The notes below the pieces were generated by a model. The model was not told the DNA's origin, did no database searches, and saw only the letters and a program-made list of their open reading frames with translations. This document shows, in pieces, positions 1-6,972 of a stretch of 32,761 nucleotides of DNA. Positions within the stretch are counted from its first letter, which is position 1; the number at the start of each line of letters is the position of its first letter. Both the position numbers and the translations under genes were made by a program. Location: positions 1 to 32,761 of the forward strand of contig MHAF01000108.1 of assembly GCA_001802865.1 (NCBI GenBank), in the 5' to 3' direction. The stretch comes from Ignavibacteria bacterium RBG_16_34_14. Lineage in GTDB: Bacteria; Bacteroidota; Ignavibacteria; Ignavibacteriales; Ignavibacteriaceae.

Positions 1-341
1 CGGCAGAAATGAGAAGCGGCGAACATAAAGGAAATTTCTTTGATGATTATGAAGGACAAAAACAATGGTTAACTTTCAGAATGAAAAATTTATTACCTGG
101 TGATTTTGCTGAAATATGGCCTGCGTTTTTGAATCTTGCGGTGGGAATGGGAGTTAAGAATCTTGATGGATCTGGAGGCGGTAGAAGAGAAATTTTTATC
201 GGTTTGGATTTTAATGTTCTCGAATTACCTCTTGAAGGAAAGTTTGGTAATTTTATAAAGAATACTTTAAACTATTTTCACTTACCGATGCCGGGATTTA
301 GAATATCTCCCGATTCAGCATTCTTTATTTTTTTATTCTGA
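1..341 (+). CDS. DUF2279 family protein, C-terminal part (5' end outside window)
   Basis: Only the last ~112 codons are in the window. The frame is open from base 3 (Ala-Glu-Met-Arg) to TGA at 339-341, so the Met at base 9 is probably internal. What is visible resembles the C-terminal half of DUF2279 proteins of Bacteroidota: an EGQKQWLTFRMKNLLP stretch, then WPAFLNLAVGMGVKN, then a series of beta-strand-like hydrophobic segments (FIGLDFNVLELPL) ending in FFIFLF. Family members usually carry an N-terminal signal peptide and are predicted envelope proteins without a known reaction, so no function is assigned. The downstream glycosyltransferase starts 7 bases after the stop, which suggests cotranscription with envelope genes. 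Family assignment is from remembered sequence pattern and was not searched. Confidence 0.7.
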   Translation, partial: AEMRSGEHKGNFFDDYEGQKQWLTFRMKNLLPGDFAEIWPAFLNLAVGMGVKNLDGSGGGRREIFIGLDFNVLELPLEGKFGNFIKNTLNYFHLPMPGFRISPDSAFFIFLF

Positions 342-348
342 GGAATAT

Positions 349-1077
349 TTGAAATACAGTATCATCATCCCAACTCTCAACGAAGAAAAACTCCTGCTTA
401 ACCTTCTAAATCAGCTTAACGATTCGAAGCTAAAAGAAAAATATGATTATGAAATAATTATTTCTGATGGGGGAAGCATTGATAAAACTATTGAGTATGC
501 TCTTGTTCAATCAGATGTTATTAAAGTTCATATTGAAGAGAAAAAACAAAATATTGCAATGGGTAGAAATGCCGGAGCCCGTTTTGCCAAAGGAGAAATT
601 CTTATTTTTCTAAACGGCGATATTATTTTATCTGATACCGAAAAGTTTTTTGATTATCTTAAAAACAATTTTGTTAATGCAGATTATGCGGCTATGACTT
701 GTACTGTAAAAGTTTTTAAAGAAGAAGAGAAAATATCCGATATACTTTTTCACTCAATTTACAATACATATTTCTATCTTCTGAATTTATTTGGTGTTGG
801 AATGGGCAGAGGTGAATGCCAGGTAATTAAGAAAAAATATTTTGAGCTTGTAAATGGCAATAATGAAGAACTCGATGCAGGAGAAGATTTCGATCTGTTC
901 AAAAGAATAAATAAACATGGCAAAATATTATTTGCAAAAGATCTTTGTATTTATGAATCACCTCGCAGGTACAGGAAACTTGGTTACAGCAGCGTTACCT
1001 GGTCGTGGACTAAAAACGCTATCTTAATTATTTTAAGGAATAAATCATTATCCAAAGAATGGAAACAGATAAGATAA
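349..1077 (+). CDS. Family 2 glycosyltransferase (GT-A fold)
   Basis: A 242-residue putative glycosyltransferase, expected to transfer a sugar from a nucleotide-sugar donor to an envelope or lipid acceptor; donor and acceptor cannot be told from sequence. The N-terminus has the GT2 start YSIIIPTLNEE, the nucleotide-binding SDGGSIDKT (Asp40), an NGD triplet at residues 89-91 in the place of the metal-binding DXD, and GEDFDLFKR (Glu179-Asp180) in the place of the family's acidic catalytic ED motif. A hydrophobic stretch near 140-152 may dock at the membrane. The start is TTG at 349, supported by a GAGGAA ribosome site at 340-345; no nearby ATG fits. The gene follows the DUF2279 protein by 7 bases, and its end overlaps or closely precedes the Wzi-like barrel gene, consistent with an envelope polysaccharide role. 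Confidence 0.88.
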   Translation: MKYSIIIPTLNEEKLLLNLLNQLNDSKLKEKYDYEIIISDGGSIDKTIEYALVQSDVIKVHIEEKKQNIAMGRNAGARFAKGEILIFLNGDIILSDTEKFFDYLKNNFVNADYAAMTCTVKVFKEEEKISDILFHSIYNTYFYLLNLFGVGMGRGECQVIKKKYFELVNGNNEELDAGEDFDLFKRINKHGKILFAKDLCIYESPRRYRKLGYSSVTWSWTKNAILIILRNKSLSKEWKQIR

Positions 1078-1118
1078 ATGCAAGTTCAAGTGTATTTTCA
1101 AGAAGTCTATATTCATTT

Positions 1119-2774
1119 ATGCTAAAAAGGATTTTACTTCTTTTCTCTATCATACCTTCATTGCTTTTTGCACAAGCAGAATATGTTTCTGCTAATAATC
1201 CTGTTTATGATTTTCTGAACAGAATGGAAACCCTTAAACTTATTGAGCATTATAATCCTTTCGAGATTCCGAAAAGCAGGGGAGAGATAGGAGAATTCTT
1301 AAAAGAAATTCTTTTTAAAGAAAATAAACTTGATGAAGTTGATAAGAAAATATTAGAAGATTTAAAAGTTGAATTTGAATATGAAATTTATAGCACTTTG
1401 AGTTTTTCAGAGAGAATAATTGGTGAAGGTTCGTATAATCTCTTTTCACAAAAAGAAAAATATCTTTTCTTTTATAATGATGAGGAAAGAGCAAACCTTT
1501 TTATTAATCTTATTTCGCAGGGAGAGATTATTTATAGAAACAATTCTCCGTTAGATATTAATTCCTCAACGTCTCTTGGTTACTATGGAGGTGAGATCAG
1601 GGGAACTTTACTAAAGAAGTTTGGATTTTTTTTAAGTGGATACAATGGACAGGTTTTTGGAAATAAAGAAACTGCCCGGTTAAAAAAAGAAGTTGCATAT
1701 AATTTCAAATACAACCTTGAACCCGATGTGGGATATTTTGATGAAACCTCTGGTTACTTATCTGCCGATTTTGATTTATTGAAATTAAAATTTGGCAGAG
1801 ACAGATTATTAGTTGGTCATGGACAAATAAAATCTTTGATTGCTGATAATTCTCCTATGTTCGATTATCTTTCCCTTAACATTAATTACGAGTTTTTAAA
1901 TTTTTCATATTTCCATGGAAAACTTTTAGATAATATTTCCTTTGCAGGAGATAGTATAACAGGTGGGGCAAACATTGTTGATGAAAAATATATTGGTTAT
2001 CATAGGTTAAGTTTTGATTTTTCTCCAAGTGTTAGTCTTGGAGCAGGAGAAATAATTATTTATGGAAAAAGGGGAATTGATTTATCCTACTTAAATCCGT
2101 TTACATTTTATAAATCTATCGAGCATTCAAACCAGGATAGGGATAATGCAATGCTTTTCTTTGATCTGAATGTAAAACCTATAAGTGGTCTTAAAGTTTT
2201 TACAACTTTCCTTATAGATGATATTTCTTTAGGTAAAATTGGTTCCGGCTGGTATGGGAATCAGACTTTACTTCATACCGGAATTTTCTCAAGTAATCTT
2301 TATGAAATTGCTCCTGTTGATTTCAGCATTGAATACATTAGAGTAGAACCGTATACCTTAACACATCACCTTACCGGGAACAATTTTACTCATAATGGTT
2401 ATAATATCGGTAGTGATTTACAACCTAATAGTGAATTGTTTTTTTCTCAAATAAATTATAGGTTTAACCATAGGTTAAGGTGTTCGGTATCATTTTGGTT
2501 AACAATACATGGCGCAAATCCTCCAAATGATAATGGCAGTATAAAAAATGTTGGCGGCGATATTAATCTTGGTCACCGGTTGATGGATTCTGAAACTGTG
2601 AAATTCTTAGATGGTAATCTTGAATATTTAAGAAGATTTTCATTTTCATTTTTTTATGAACCTATTAATCAGATTTCTTTTTCATTAAATATCAATTATC
2701 TGAGCAGCTCACTTCAAAATTCAGTTAACTTTAGAGAAACACAAATGTTTTTTATAATTGGAGCAAGAATTTAA
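1119..2774 (+). CDS. Wzi/capsule-assembly-like outer-membrane beta-barrel protein
   Basis: About 551 residues from ATG 1119, which starts a clean signal peptide (MLKRILLLFSIIPSLLFAQA, cleavage near A-Q-A). An upstream in-frame ATG at 1059 would add 20 polar residues before the signal and overlap the glycosyltransferase by 19 bases, so 1119 is preferred, although its ribosome site is weak. After the signal comes a helical segment (VYDFLNRMETLKLIEHY) and then alternating aromatic/polar strands typical of outer-membrane barrels. LKFGRDRLLVGHGQ and the later SLGKIGSGWYGNQ recall the Caps_assemb_Wzi family, whose E. coli member helps to anchor group 1 capsule at the surface. Here it may act with the adjacent glycosyltransferase in surface polysaccharide display. 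The family call is by pattern; the function is inferred. The S41 protease gene begins 18 bases downstream. Confidence 0.65.
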   Translation: MLKRILLLFSIIPSLLFAQAEYVSANNPVYDFLNRMETLKLIEHYNPFEIPKSRGEIGEFLKEILFKENKLDEVDKKILEDLKVEFEYEIYSTLSFSERIIGEGSYNLFSQKEKYLFFYNDEERANLFINLISQGEIIYRNNSPLDINSSTSLGYYGGEIRGTLLKKFGFFLSGYNGQVFGNKETARLKKEVAYNFKYNLEPDVGYFDETSGYLSADFDLLKLKFGRDRLLVGHGQIKSLIADNSPMFDYLSLNINYEFLNFSYFHGKLLDNISFAGDSITGGANIVDEKYIGYHRLSFDFSPSVSLGAGEIIIYGKRGIDLSYLNPFTFYKSIEHSNQDRDNAMLFFDLNVKPISGLKVFTTFLIDDISLGKIGSGWYGNQTLLHTGIFSSNLYEIAPVDFSIEYIRVEPYTLTHHLTGNNFTHNGYNIGSDLQPNSELFFSQINYRFNHRLRCSVSFWLTIHGANPPNDNGSIKNVGGDINLGHRLMDSETVKFLDGNLEYLRRFSFSFFYEPINQISFSLNINYLSSSLQNSVNFRETQMFFIIGARI

Positions 2775-2792
2775 TTCTCAAAGGAGTGTATA

Positions 2793-4403
2793 ATGTTTAA
2801 AAATTTAAAGATTCCGGTTCTGGTGGTTGTGCTTACAATTGGAATTATTTTAGGTTTTCAAATTGATAAAGTCTTTTCTGATGATAACCTAAGGAACAGC
2901 ATTATAAAATTTAATGATGTTCTTACTTTCACAGAGAAATATTATGTGGAAGAAGTTGATACACAGGTTCTTGTTGAAGCAGCCATAAATGGAATGCTTA
3001 ACAAACTTGATCCTCATTCAGTTTACATACCGGCTTCCCAGCTTCAATCGGTAGAAGAAAACTTCAGAGGAGATTTTGAAGGAATAGGAATTGAATTCCA
3101 GGTTGTGAATGATACCTTAACAGTTGTTTCTCCTATTACTGGTGGACCAAGTGAAGCACTTGGAATTCAATCAGGCGATAGAATAATTAAGATTGATGGA
3201 AAAGATGCTCTGGGCTTAACCAGCGAAGAAGTCAGAAATAAGTTGCGTGGTAAAAAAGGAACTAAAGTTAATGTTACAATTCTAAGACATGGAGTGGATG
3301 ATCCAATCGAATATGAAATAATCCGCGATAAAATTCCCATTTATTCTGTTGATACACATTTTATGTTAGATGACAAAACCGGTTATGTCAGTGTATCAAG
3401 ATTTGCAGAAACAACTTATGATGAACTTGTTAGTGCACTTAATGATCTGAATAAGCAAGGGATGAAACAGCTTGTATTTGATTTAAGAGGTAATCCCGGC
3501 GGTTACCTTAACCAGGCTTTCCAGATTGCAGATCTTTTCTTAGATGGAGAGAAGAAGATCGTTTACACGAGAGGAAGAAGATCAGAATTTAATGAAGATT
3601 ATAATGCCTCACAATCATCGCAGTTTGAAAAGATCCCACTGATAATTCTAGTTAATCAGGGAAGTGCTTCTGCAAGCGAAATCGTTTCAGGTGCAGTTCA
3701 GGATTGGGACAGAGGTTTGATTGTTGGTGAAACTACTTTTGGAAAAGGACTCGTGCAAAGACAATTTAATCTACCTGATAATTCTGCTCTGAGATTAACT
3801 ATATCAGAATACTATACTCCCTCTGGCAGATTAATTCAAAGAGATTATAAGGATAAAAAGAATAAGGACGAATATTACTCTGAAGTTTATGATCGGGAAG
3901 AAACTGAAGGAGAAAATATAAAGCACAATGTAGAGAATGATTCTACAAAACCTGTCTTCAAAACAGATGGCGGAAGAATTGTTTATGGCGGCGGCGGAAT
4001 TACACCTGATTATATCGTTAAGTCTGATAATATAACTGAGTACACATCAAACCTTCTCAGGAATAATGTCTTTTATCTATTTACATTATCATATCTCGAT
4101 AAAAATTCTTCAGAGATAAAAAGTCAGTATGGAGATAATCTTGAAAAATTCAGGAATGGATTTATAGTTGATGATAATACTATTAAAGATTTTATATCCT
4201 ATGCTGATACAAAAAATGTAAAGTTTGTTTCTGCAGATTTTGAAAAAGATAAGGATTACATTCAGGCAAGACTCAAAGCTCAGATTGCAAGGAACTTCTG
4301 GAAAAATGAGGGATGGTTTTCTGTTCTTTTATCTTCCGATAGCCAGGTTTCAAAAGCGGTTACTCTTTTTAATGAAGCAAAAGATCTGGCTAAATTAAAA
4401 TGA
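2793..4403 (+). CDS. ctpA: S41 family C-terminal processing peptidase
   Basis: A 536-residue periplasmic, membrane-anchored serine protease that cleaves proteins from their C-termini. Order of parts: an N-terminal membrane segment (about 7-22), an S41 N-terminal helical region with the conserved LDPHSVYIP (about 72-80), a PDZ domain (about 92-170, with GDRIIKIDG), and the S41 protease core (about 185-360). The catalytic set matches E. coli Prc spacing exactly: Ser293 in GSASASE, Asp304 in VQDWDRG and Lys318 in TTFGKG. The substrate-binding loop LRGNPGGYL is present. The ~180-residue tail after the core is longer than in minimal CtpA but usual in Bacteroidota. The start is ATG 2793 with AAGGAG at 2781-2786. 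A hairpin plus T-run follows the stop. Confidence 0.93.
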   Translation: MFKNLKIPVLVVVLTIGIILGFQIDKVFSDDNLRNSIIKFNDVLTFTEKYYVEEVDTQVLVEAAINGMLNKLDPHSVYIPASQLQSVEENFRGDFEGIGIEFQVVNDTLTVVSPITGGPSEALGIQSGDRIIKIDGKDALGLTSEEVRNKLRGKKGTKVNVTILRHGVDDPIEYEIIRDKIPIYSVDTHFMLDDKTGYVSVSRFAETTYDELVSALNDLNKQGMKQLVFDLRGNPGGYLNQAFQIADLFLDGEKKIVYTRGRRSEFNEDYNASQSSQFEKIPLIILVNQGSASASEIVSGAVQDWDRGLIVGETTFGKGLVQRQFNLPDNSALRLTISEYYTPSGRLIQRDYKDKKNKDEYYSEVYDREETEGENIKHNVENDSTKPVFKTDGGRIVYGGGGITPDYIVKSDNITEYTSNLLRNNVFYLFTLSYLDKNSSEIKSQYGDNLEKFRNGFIVDDNTIKDFISYADTKNVKFVSADFEKDKDYIQARLKAQIARNFWKNEGWFSVLLSSDSQVSKAVTLFNEAKDLAKLK

Positions 4404-4430
4404 ACCCAGTCCATTCAGAACAAATTTTTA

Positions 4431-4607
4431 TTTCGTCCCTATGGGACTTCCTTTTTTTTGGATTGTTATATGCTATAAATATTTTGTCCCTATCGGGACA
4501 TAACAAGTTATTTATGTTTTGATCTTTTAAATAGTCCTGTTAAGGACGAAATATTTATAGAAAACTCAGTGACCCAAGAATTCCAAGTCCTGTCAAGGAC
4601 GAAATAG
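4431..4607. repeat. Cluster of four palindromic REP-like repeats, two in each orientation
   Basis: Four related units sit between ctpA and the DUF3108 gene. Copies 1 (4431-4449, TTTCGTCCCTATGGGACTT) and 2 (4473-4502, core TTTTGTCCCTATCGGGACAT) read on the plus strand. Copies 3 (4531-4560, core AGTCCTGTTAAGGACGAAAT) and 4 (4585-4607, core AGTCCTGTCAAGGACGAAAT) are the same unit inverted. Copies 2 and 3 share an outer arm, CTATAAATATTT and its complement, so the two together could fold into one large stem-loop of about 88 bases. The units vary in the loop and in compensating stem bases. The layout resembles REP/BIME elements spread by IS200-like RAYT transposases; no such gene is in the window. 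Confidence 0.8.
4435..4459 (+). terminator. Putative intrinsic terminator after the S41 protease, made from a repeat copy
   Basis: A GTCCC-TAT-GGGAC hairpin (4435-4447) is followed within three bases by CTTTTTTTT (4451-4459), 31 bases after the ctpA stop. The stem is short (5 bp) but GC-rich and the T-run is long. The hairpin belongs to the local palindromic repeat family, so termination may be a secondary use of a repeat. Confidence 0.45.
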
Positions 4608-4682
4608 ATGGGTAGCTTTTTCAAGCATTATGCATTATAAATTTTCTTTATAAGTTTGAAATTATTTTGGACATCAGTTAAA

Positions 4683-5507
4683 ATGAAATGTTTCTCCGAG
4701 CTTTTATTATTACCGATTTTTTTATTTCTTTATTTTATTCCATCAAGCAATAATTCTAAAGCTGCAGTTAATTTTGATTTTCAATCTGATAATATTTTAT
4801 TCCCGGGAGAAGAGTTAACTTATGTTGTAAGTTATTCATTGATAAAACTTGGAGAAGTAAAGATAAAAATTCGAGATAAAAAAACTGTAAACGGCAAAAC
4901 TTACTATAATACTATTGCCTACATGGATTCATATTCGGGAGTTCCATTTGTAACTCTTCATCAGACTTATGAAAGCAGCGTAAGCAGTGAAAGTTATTCT
5001 ACATTTTTCAGGGGAGTATCTAAAGAAGAAGAACCATACACATACACAGAATATTATTTTAATTATGATGCAAAAAAAATAAGAATTAAAAAGGGGAGAT
5101 TTAAACCTGCAAAAGTCTGGACAGACAGCACTGTAGCCGTGGATAAATTTTATCAGGACGGCTTATCTGTCTTCTTTTATGCAAGAATAAACAGCGGGCA
5201 AAATAAATCCGTTGACGTTCCTTGTTTTGTAAATGAGAAGAAAGTAACAACAAAAATTAATTTCTATAAGGAAGTTGCCGATGTTTCCATAGATGCAGTT
5301 GATTATGATATTGCTTGTACACGTCTTGATGGTGAATTGGATTTTATAAGCATCTTTGGGCTTACAGGACACTTTGAAGGCTGGTTTACAAACGATGAAG
5401 CATCAATCCCTATTGTTGCAAATATGAAAGTTATTATTGGAAACATAAGACTTGAATTGGTAAAATGGAAAAGAGAAGGATGGCAGCCTCCACAGTTTAA
5501 AGGTTAG
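4683..5507 (+). CDS. DUF3108 domain secreted protein
   Basis: About 274 residues from ATG 4683, which gives a normal signal peptide (MKCFSELLLLPIFLFLYFIP). A TTG at 4656 would add nine residues in front of it and cannot be excluded; neither start has a strong ribosome site. The mature protein is rich in beta strands: FPGEELTYVVSYSLIKLGEV, then VNGKTYYNTIAYMDS, KIRIKKGRFK and a terminal VIIGNIRLELVKWKREGW. This order is that of DUF3108 proteins, which are periplasmic or exported and have no established reaction. The gene starts a compact chain: the carbonic-anhydrase-like gene begins one base after its stop. The repeats in front separate it from ctpA, so a promoter should lie in 4610-4680, but none is clear. 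Family call is by pattern, not by search. Confidence 0.7.
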   Translation: MKCFSELLLLPIFLFLYFIPSSNNSKAAVNFDFQSDNILFPGEELTYVVSYSLIKLGEVKIKIRDKKTVNGKTYYNTIAYMDSYSGVPFVTLHQTYESSVSSESYSTFFRGVSKEEEPYTYTEYYFNYDAKKIRIKKGRFKPAKVWTDSTVAVDKFYQDGLSVFFYARINSGQNKSVDVPCFVNEKKVTTKINFYKEVADVSIDAVDYDIACTRLDGELDFISIFGLTGHFEGWFTNDEASIPIVANMKVIIGNIRLELVKWKREGWQPPQFKG

Positions 5508-5508
5508 A

Positions 5509-6042
5509 ATGGAAGTCAAGATTTTCCCTTATTCAGATAAAATTCCCAAAATAGCTTCTAATGTTTTTCTTGCTTCAGGTACAAAAATTATTGGCGATGT
5601 TGAGATTGGAGAAAACTCAAGCATCTGGTATAATTCTATAGTTAGAGGAGATGTTAATTATATTAGAATTGGTGAACTAACTAATATTCAAGATAATTCT
5701 GTACTTCACGTCACTGGTAAAAATCCACTTATTGTAGGTAATAAAGTAACTGTAGGGCATTCTGCTGTTCTACATGGATGTACCATTATGGATTTAACAC
5801 TTATAGGAATTGGCGGTATTATTCTTGATGGTGCGATAGTAGAAGAAAAATCCATAGTTGCAGCAGGTTCTGTTGTTAAACCGGGTTTTGTGGTACCATC
5901 GGGCAAACTGGTCGCAGGAATTCCTGCTAAGGTTATAAGAGATCTTACAGATGATGAAATGATTGAGTTTGAAAACTCAGCTATCCGATATAAAAAATAT
6001 GCTGATACCACTTTTAATTCTATTAAATACCGGGATAAATAG
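5509..6042 (+). CDS. Gamma-carbonic-anhydrase family hexapeptide-repeat protein
   Basis: A 177-residue left-handed beta-helix protein of the gamma carbonic anhydrase/PaaY/YrdA group. Hexapeptide turns run from about residue 20 to 130 (IIGDVEIG, NSSIWYNSIVRGD, VGNKVTVG, IVAAGSVV, LVAGIPAKVIRDL). The three zinc-ligand histidines of the family are present: His67 (SVLHVTG), His84 and His89 (VGHSAVLHGC). The family forms trimers with metal at subunit interfaces; many members have weak or untested carbonic anhydrase activity, so hydration of CO2 is possible rather than shown. The length is usual. The start is ATG 5509, one base after the upstream stop. The TAG at 6040-6042 shares its G with the GTG start of ybeY, a sign of coupled translation. 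Confidence 0.88.
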   Translation: MEVKIFPYSDKIPKIASNVFLASGTKIIGDVEIGENSSIWYNSIVRGDVNYIRIGELTNIQDNSVLHVTGKNPLIVGNKVTVGHSAVLHGCTIMDLTLIGIGGIILDGAIVEEKSIVAAGSVVKPGFVVPSGKLVAGIPAKVIRDLTDDEMIEFENSAIRYKKYADTTFNSIKYRDK

Positions 6043-6500
6043 TGGTAAAAAATCTTTCTGTAAATGTTCTTTCGGGACGATCCCGAACTTCTTCGGGAAA
6101 AGATTTTGAAGTTGATAAAAAATTTATTCATAATATTGTAAGAGAATTAAAGAAGGAACTTGGATTCGATATATCAGGCATCCAAATAAATTTTGTAAAC
6201 AGTAAAGAGATAATGAGAATCAATAAAGAATACCTGGATCACAATTATTCAACGGATATAGTTACTTTTGATTATTCGGAATCACAAAAAAACCTTGAGG
6301 GTGAAATATACATCTCTTTTGATGATGCTGCATCTAATGCAAAAAAATATAAAGAGAAACTAAAAGAAGAAATTATGAGATTAGTTATACATGGATTTTT
6401 ACACCTCCTTGGATTTAATGACCAATCAAAAAAAGAAAGAATTGTGATGAAGAAACGTGAAAATCAATTATATAATAGATATACATTATTATTTAGATAG
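6042..6500 (+). CDS. ybeY: Endoribonuclease YbeY with an in-frame palindrome near the N-terminus
   Basis: A 152-residue metal-dependent RNase needed in many bacteria for 16S rRNA 3' processing and ribosome quality control. The signature is HGFLHLLGFND near residues 114-124: two His ligands (HGxLH), with the third position in the GFND form used by Bacteroidota (compare GYxDKT) instead of GYDH. NREYLD/STDIVTF-type motifs are also present (INKEYLDHNYSTDIVTF). The start is GTG 6042, overlapping the upstream stop by one base. Codons 10-19 read LSGRSRTSSG and are encoded by a TTCGGGA-CGA-TCCCGAA palindrome with a third TTCGGGA arm (6071-6098). This looks like an inserted repeat between the first strand (KNLSVNV) and the first helix (KDFEVDKKFIHN). 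Function is probably kept because the rest is intact. Confidence 0.9.
   Translation: MVKNLSVNVLSGRSRTSSGKDFEVDKKFIHNIVRELKKELGFDISGIQINFVNSKEIMRINKEYLDHNYSTDIVTFDYSESQKNLEGEIYISFDDAASNAKKYKEKLKEEIMRLVIHGFLHLLGFNDQSKKERIVMKKRENQLYNRYTLLFR
6071..6098. repeat. Palindromic element inside ybeY coding sequence
   Basis: TTCGGGA (6071-6077), CGA, TCCCGAA (6081-6087), then CTTC and a second TTCGGGA (6092-6098). The middle arm can pair perfectly (7 bp) with either outer arm, giving two alternative hairpins 30-55 bases into the message. It is GC-rich against an AT-rich gene and adds a whole number of codons. Confidence 0.75.
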
Positions 6501-6511
6501 GAATAGATACG

Positions 6512-6964
6512 ATGAGAGAAATTGCGAAAGTGCTGGAAGAAGTTGTTAATAATCTAAATTCTGAACCCACAGAAAAAACCTTTAACAGGTTAAATAAAAA
6601 ATATAAATTTGAAAAAAGTGCAGTTGCCGCTGTTTATAGCTGGATTTATGATAAATTAATGAATGATTCATATAGTCACTATTATGGAGATTCTGCTGAT
6701 TTTCGTAGTTTCAGGGTACTTTCAGGTGAAGAAATTGCCCAGATTGGTTTGAAAAATTATAATTATCTGTTACATTTCTACAGTAAAGGGATAATAACAA
6801 ACGGTGATTTGGAACTGATTATGGAACAAATTAAGTTATTTGGTGGCGAAGAAGTTTCATTTGAACAGTTAACATTATTTATATTATCTCTTTTTCATGA
6901 ATTAAATAATTTTACATTACCCGGAAGCAGGGCAATTTTATATTCTTCCGATCTTATAAATTAG
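6512..6964 (+). CDS. smg: DUF494/Smg family protein
   Basis: A 150-residue predicted cytosolic, mostly helical protein. It resembles the Smg/DUF494 family: an N-terminal VLEEVVNNL helix, a middle block FRVLSGEEIAQIGLKNYNYL that matches the family's RVF-x-x-EE-C/I pattern, LHFYSKGIITNGDLELIMEQI, and a final FEQLTLFILSLFHEL. Its biochemical role is unknown. The position supports the call: in enterobacteria smg lies beside topA and dprA, and here topA begins 8 bases downstream. The start is ATG 6512, 11 bases after ybeY. The C-terminal end is shorter and less hydrophobic than in E. coli Smg. The gene symbol is by analogy; DUF494 is the safer label. Confidence 0.72.
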   Translation: MREIAKVLEEVVNNLNSEPTEKTFNRLNKKYKFEKSAVAAVYSWIYDKLMNDSYSHYYGDSADFRSFRVLSGEEIAQIGLKNYNYLLHFYSKGIITNGDLELIMEQIKLFGGEEVSFEQLTLFILSLFHELNNFTLPGSRAILYSSDLIN

Positions 6965-6972
6965 AAATTTAA

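Noticed and set aside
4431-4607. Four repeats with spacers, possible CRISPR array
   Set aside because: Units are inverted relative to one another, differ in sequence and have unequal spacing; no cas genes are near.
5706-6131. 141-residue antisense open frame over the carbonic-anhydrase-like gene and ybeY
   Set aside because: Low-complexity shadow of two well-supported genes; no domain or ribosome site.
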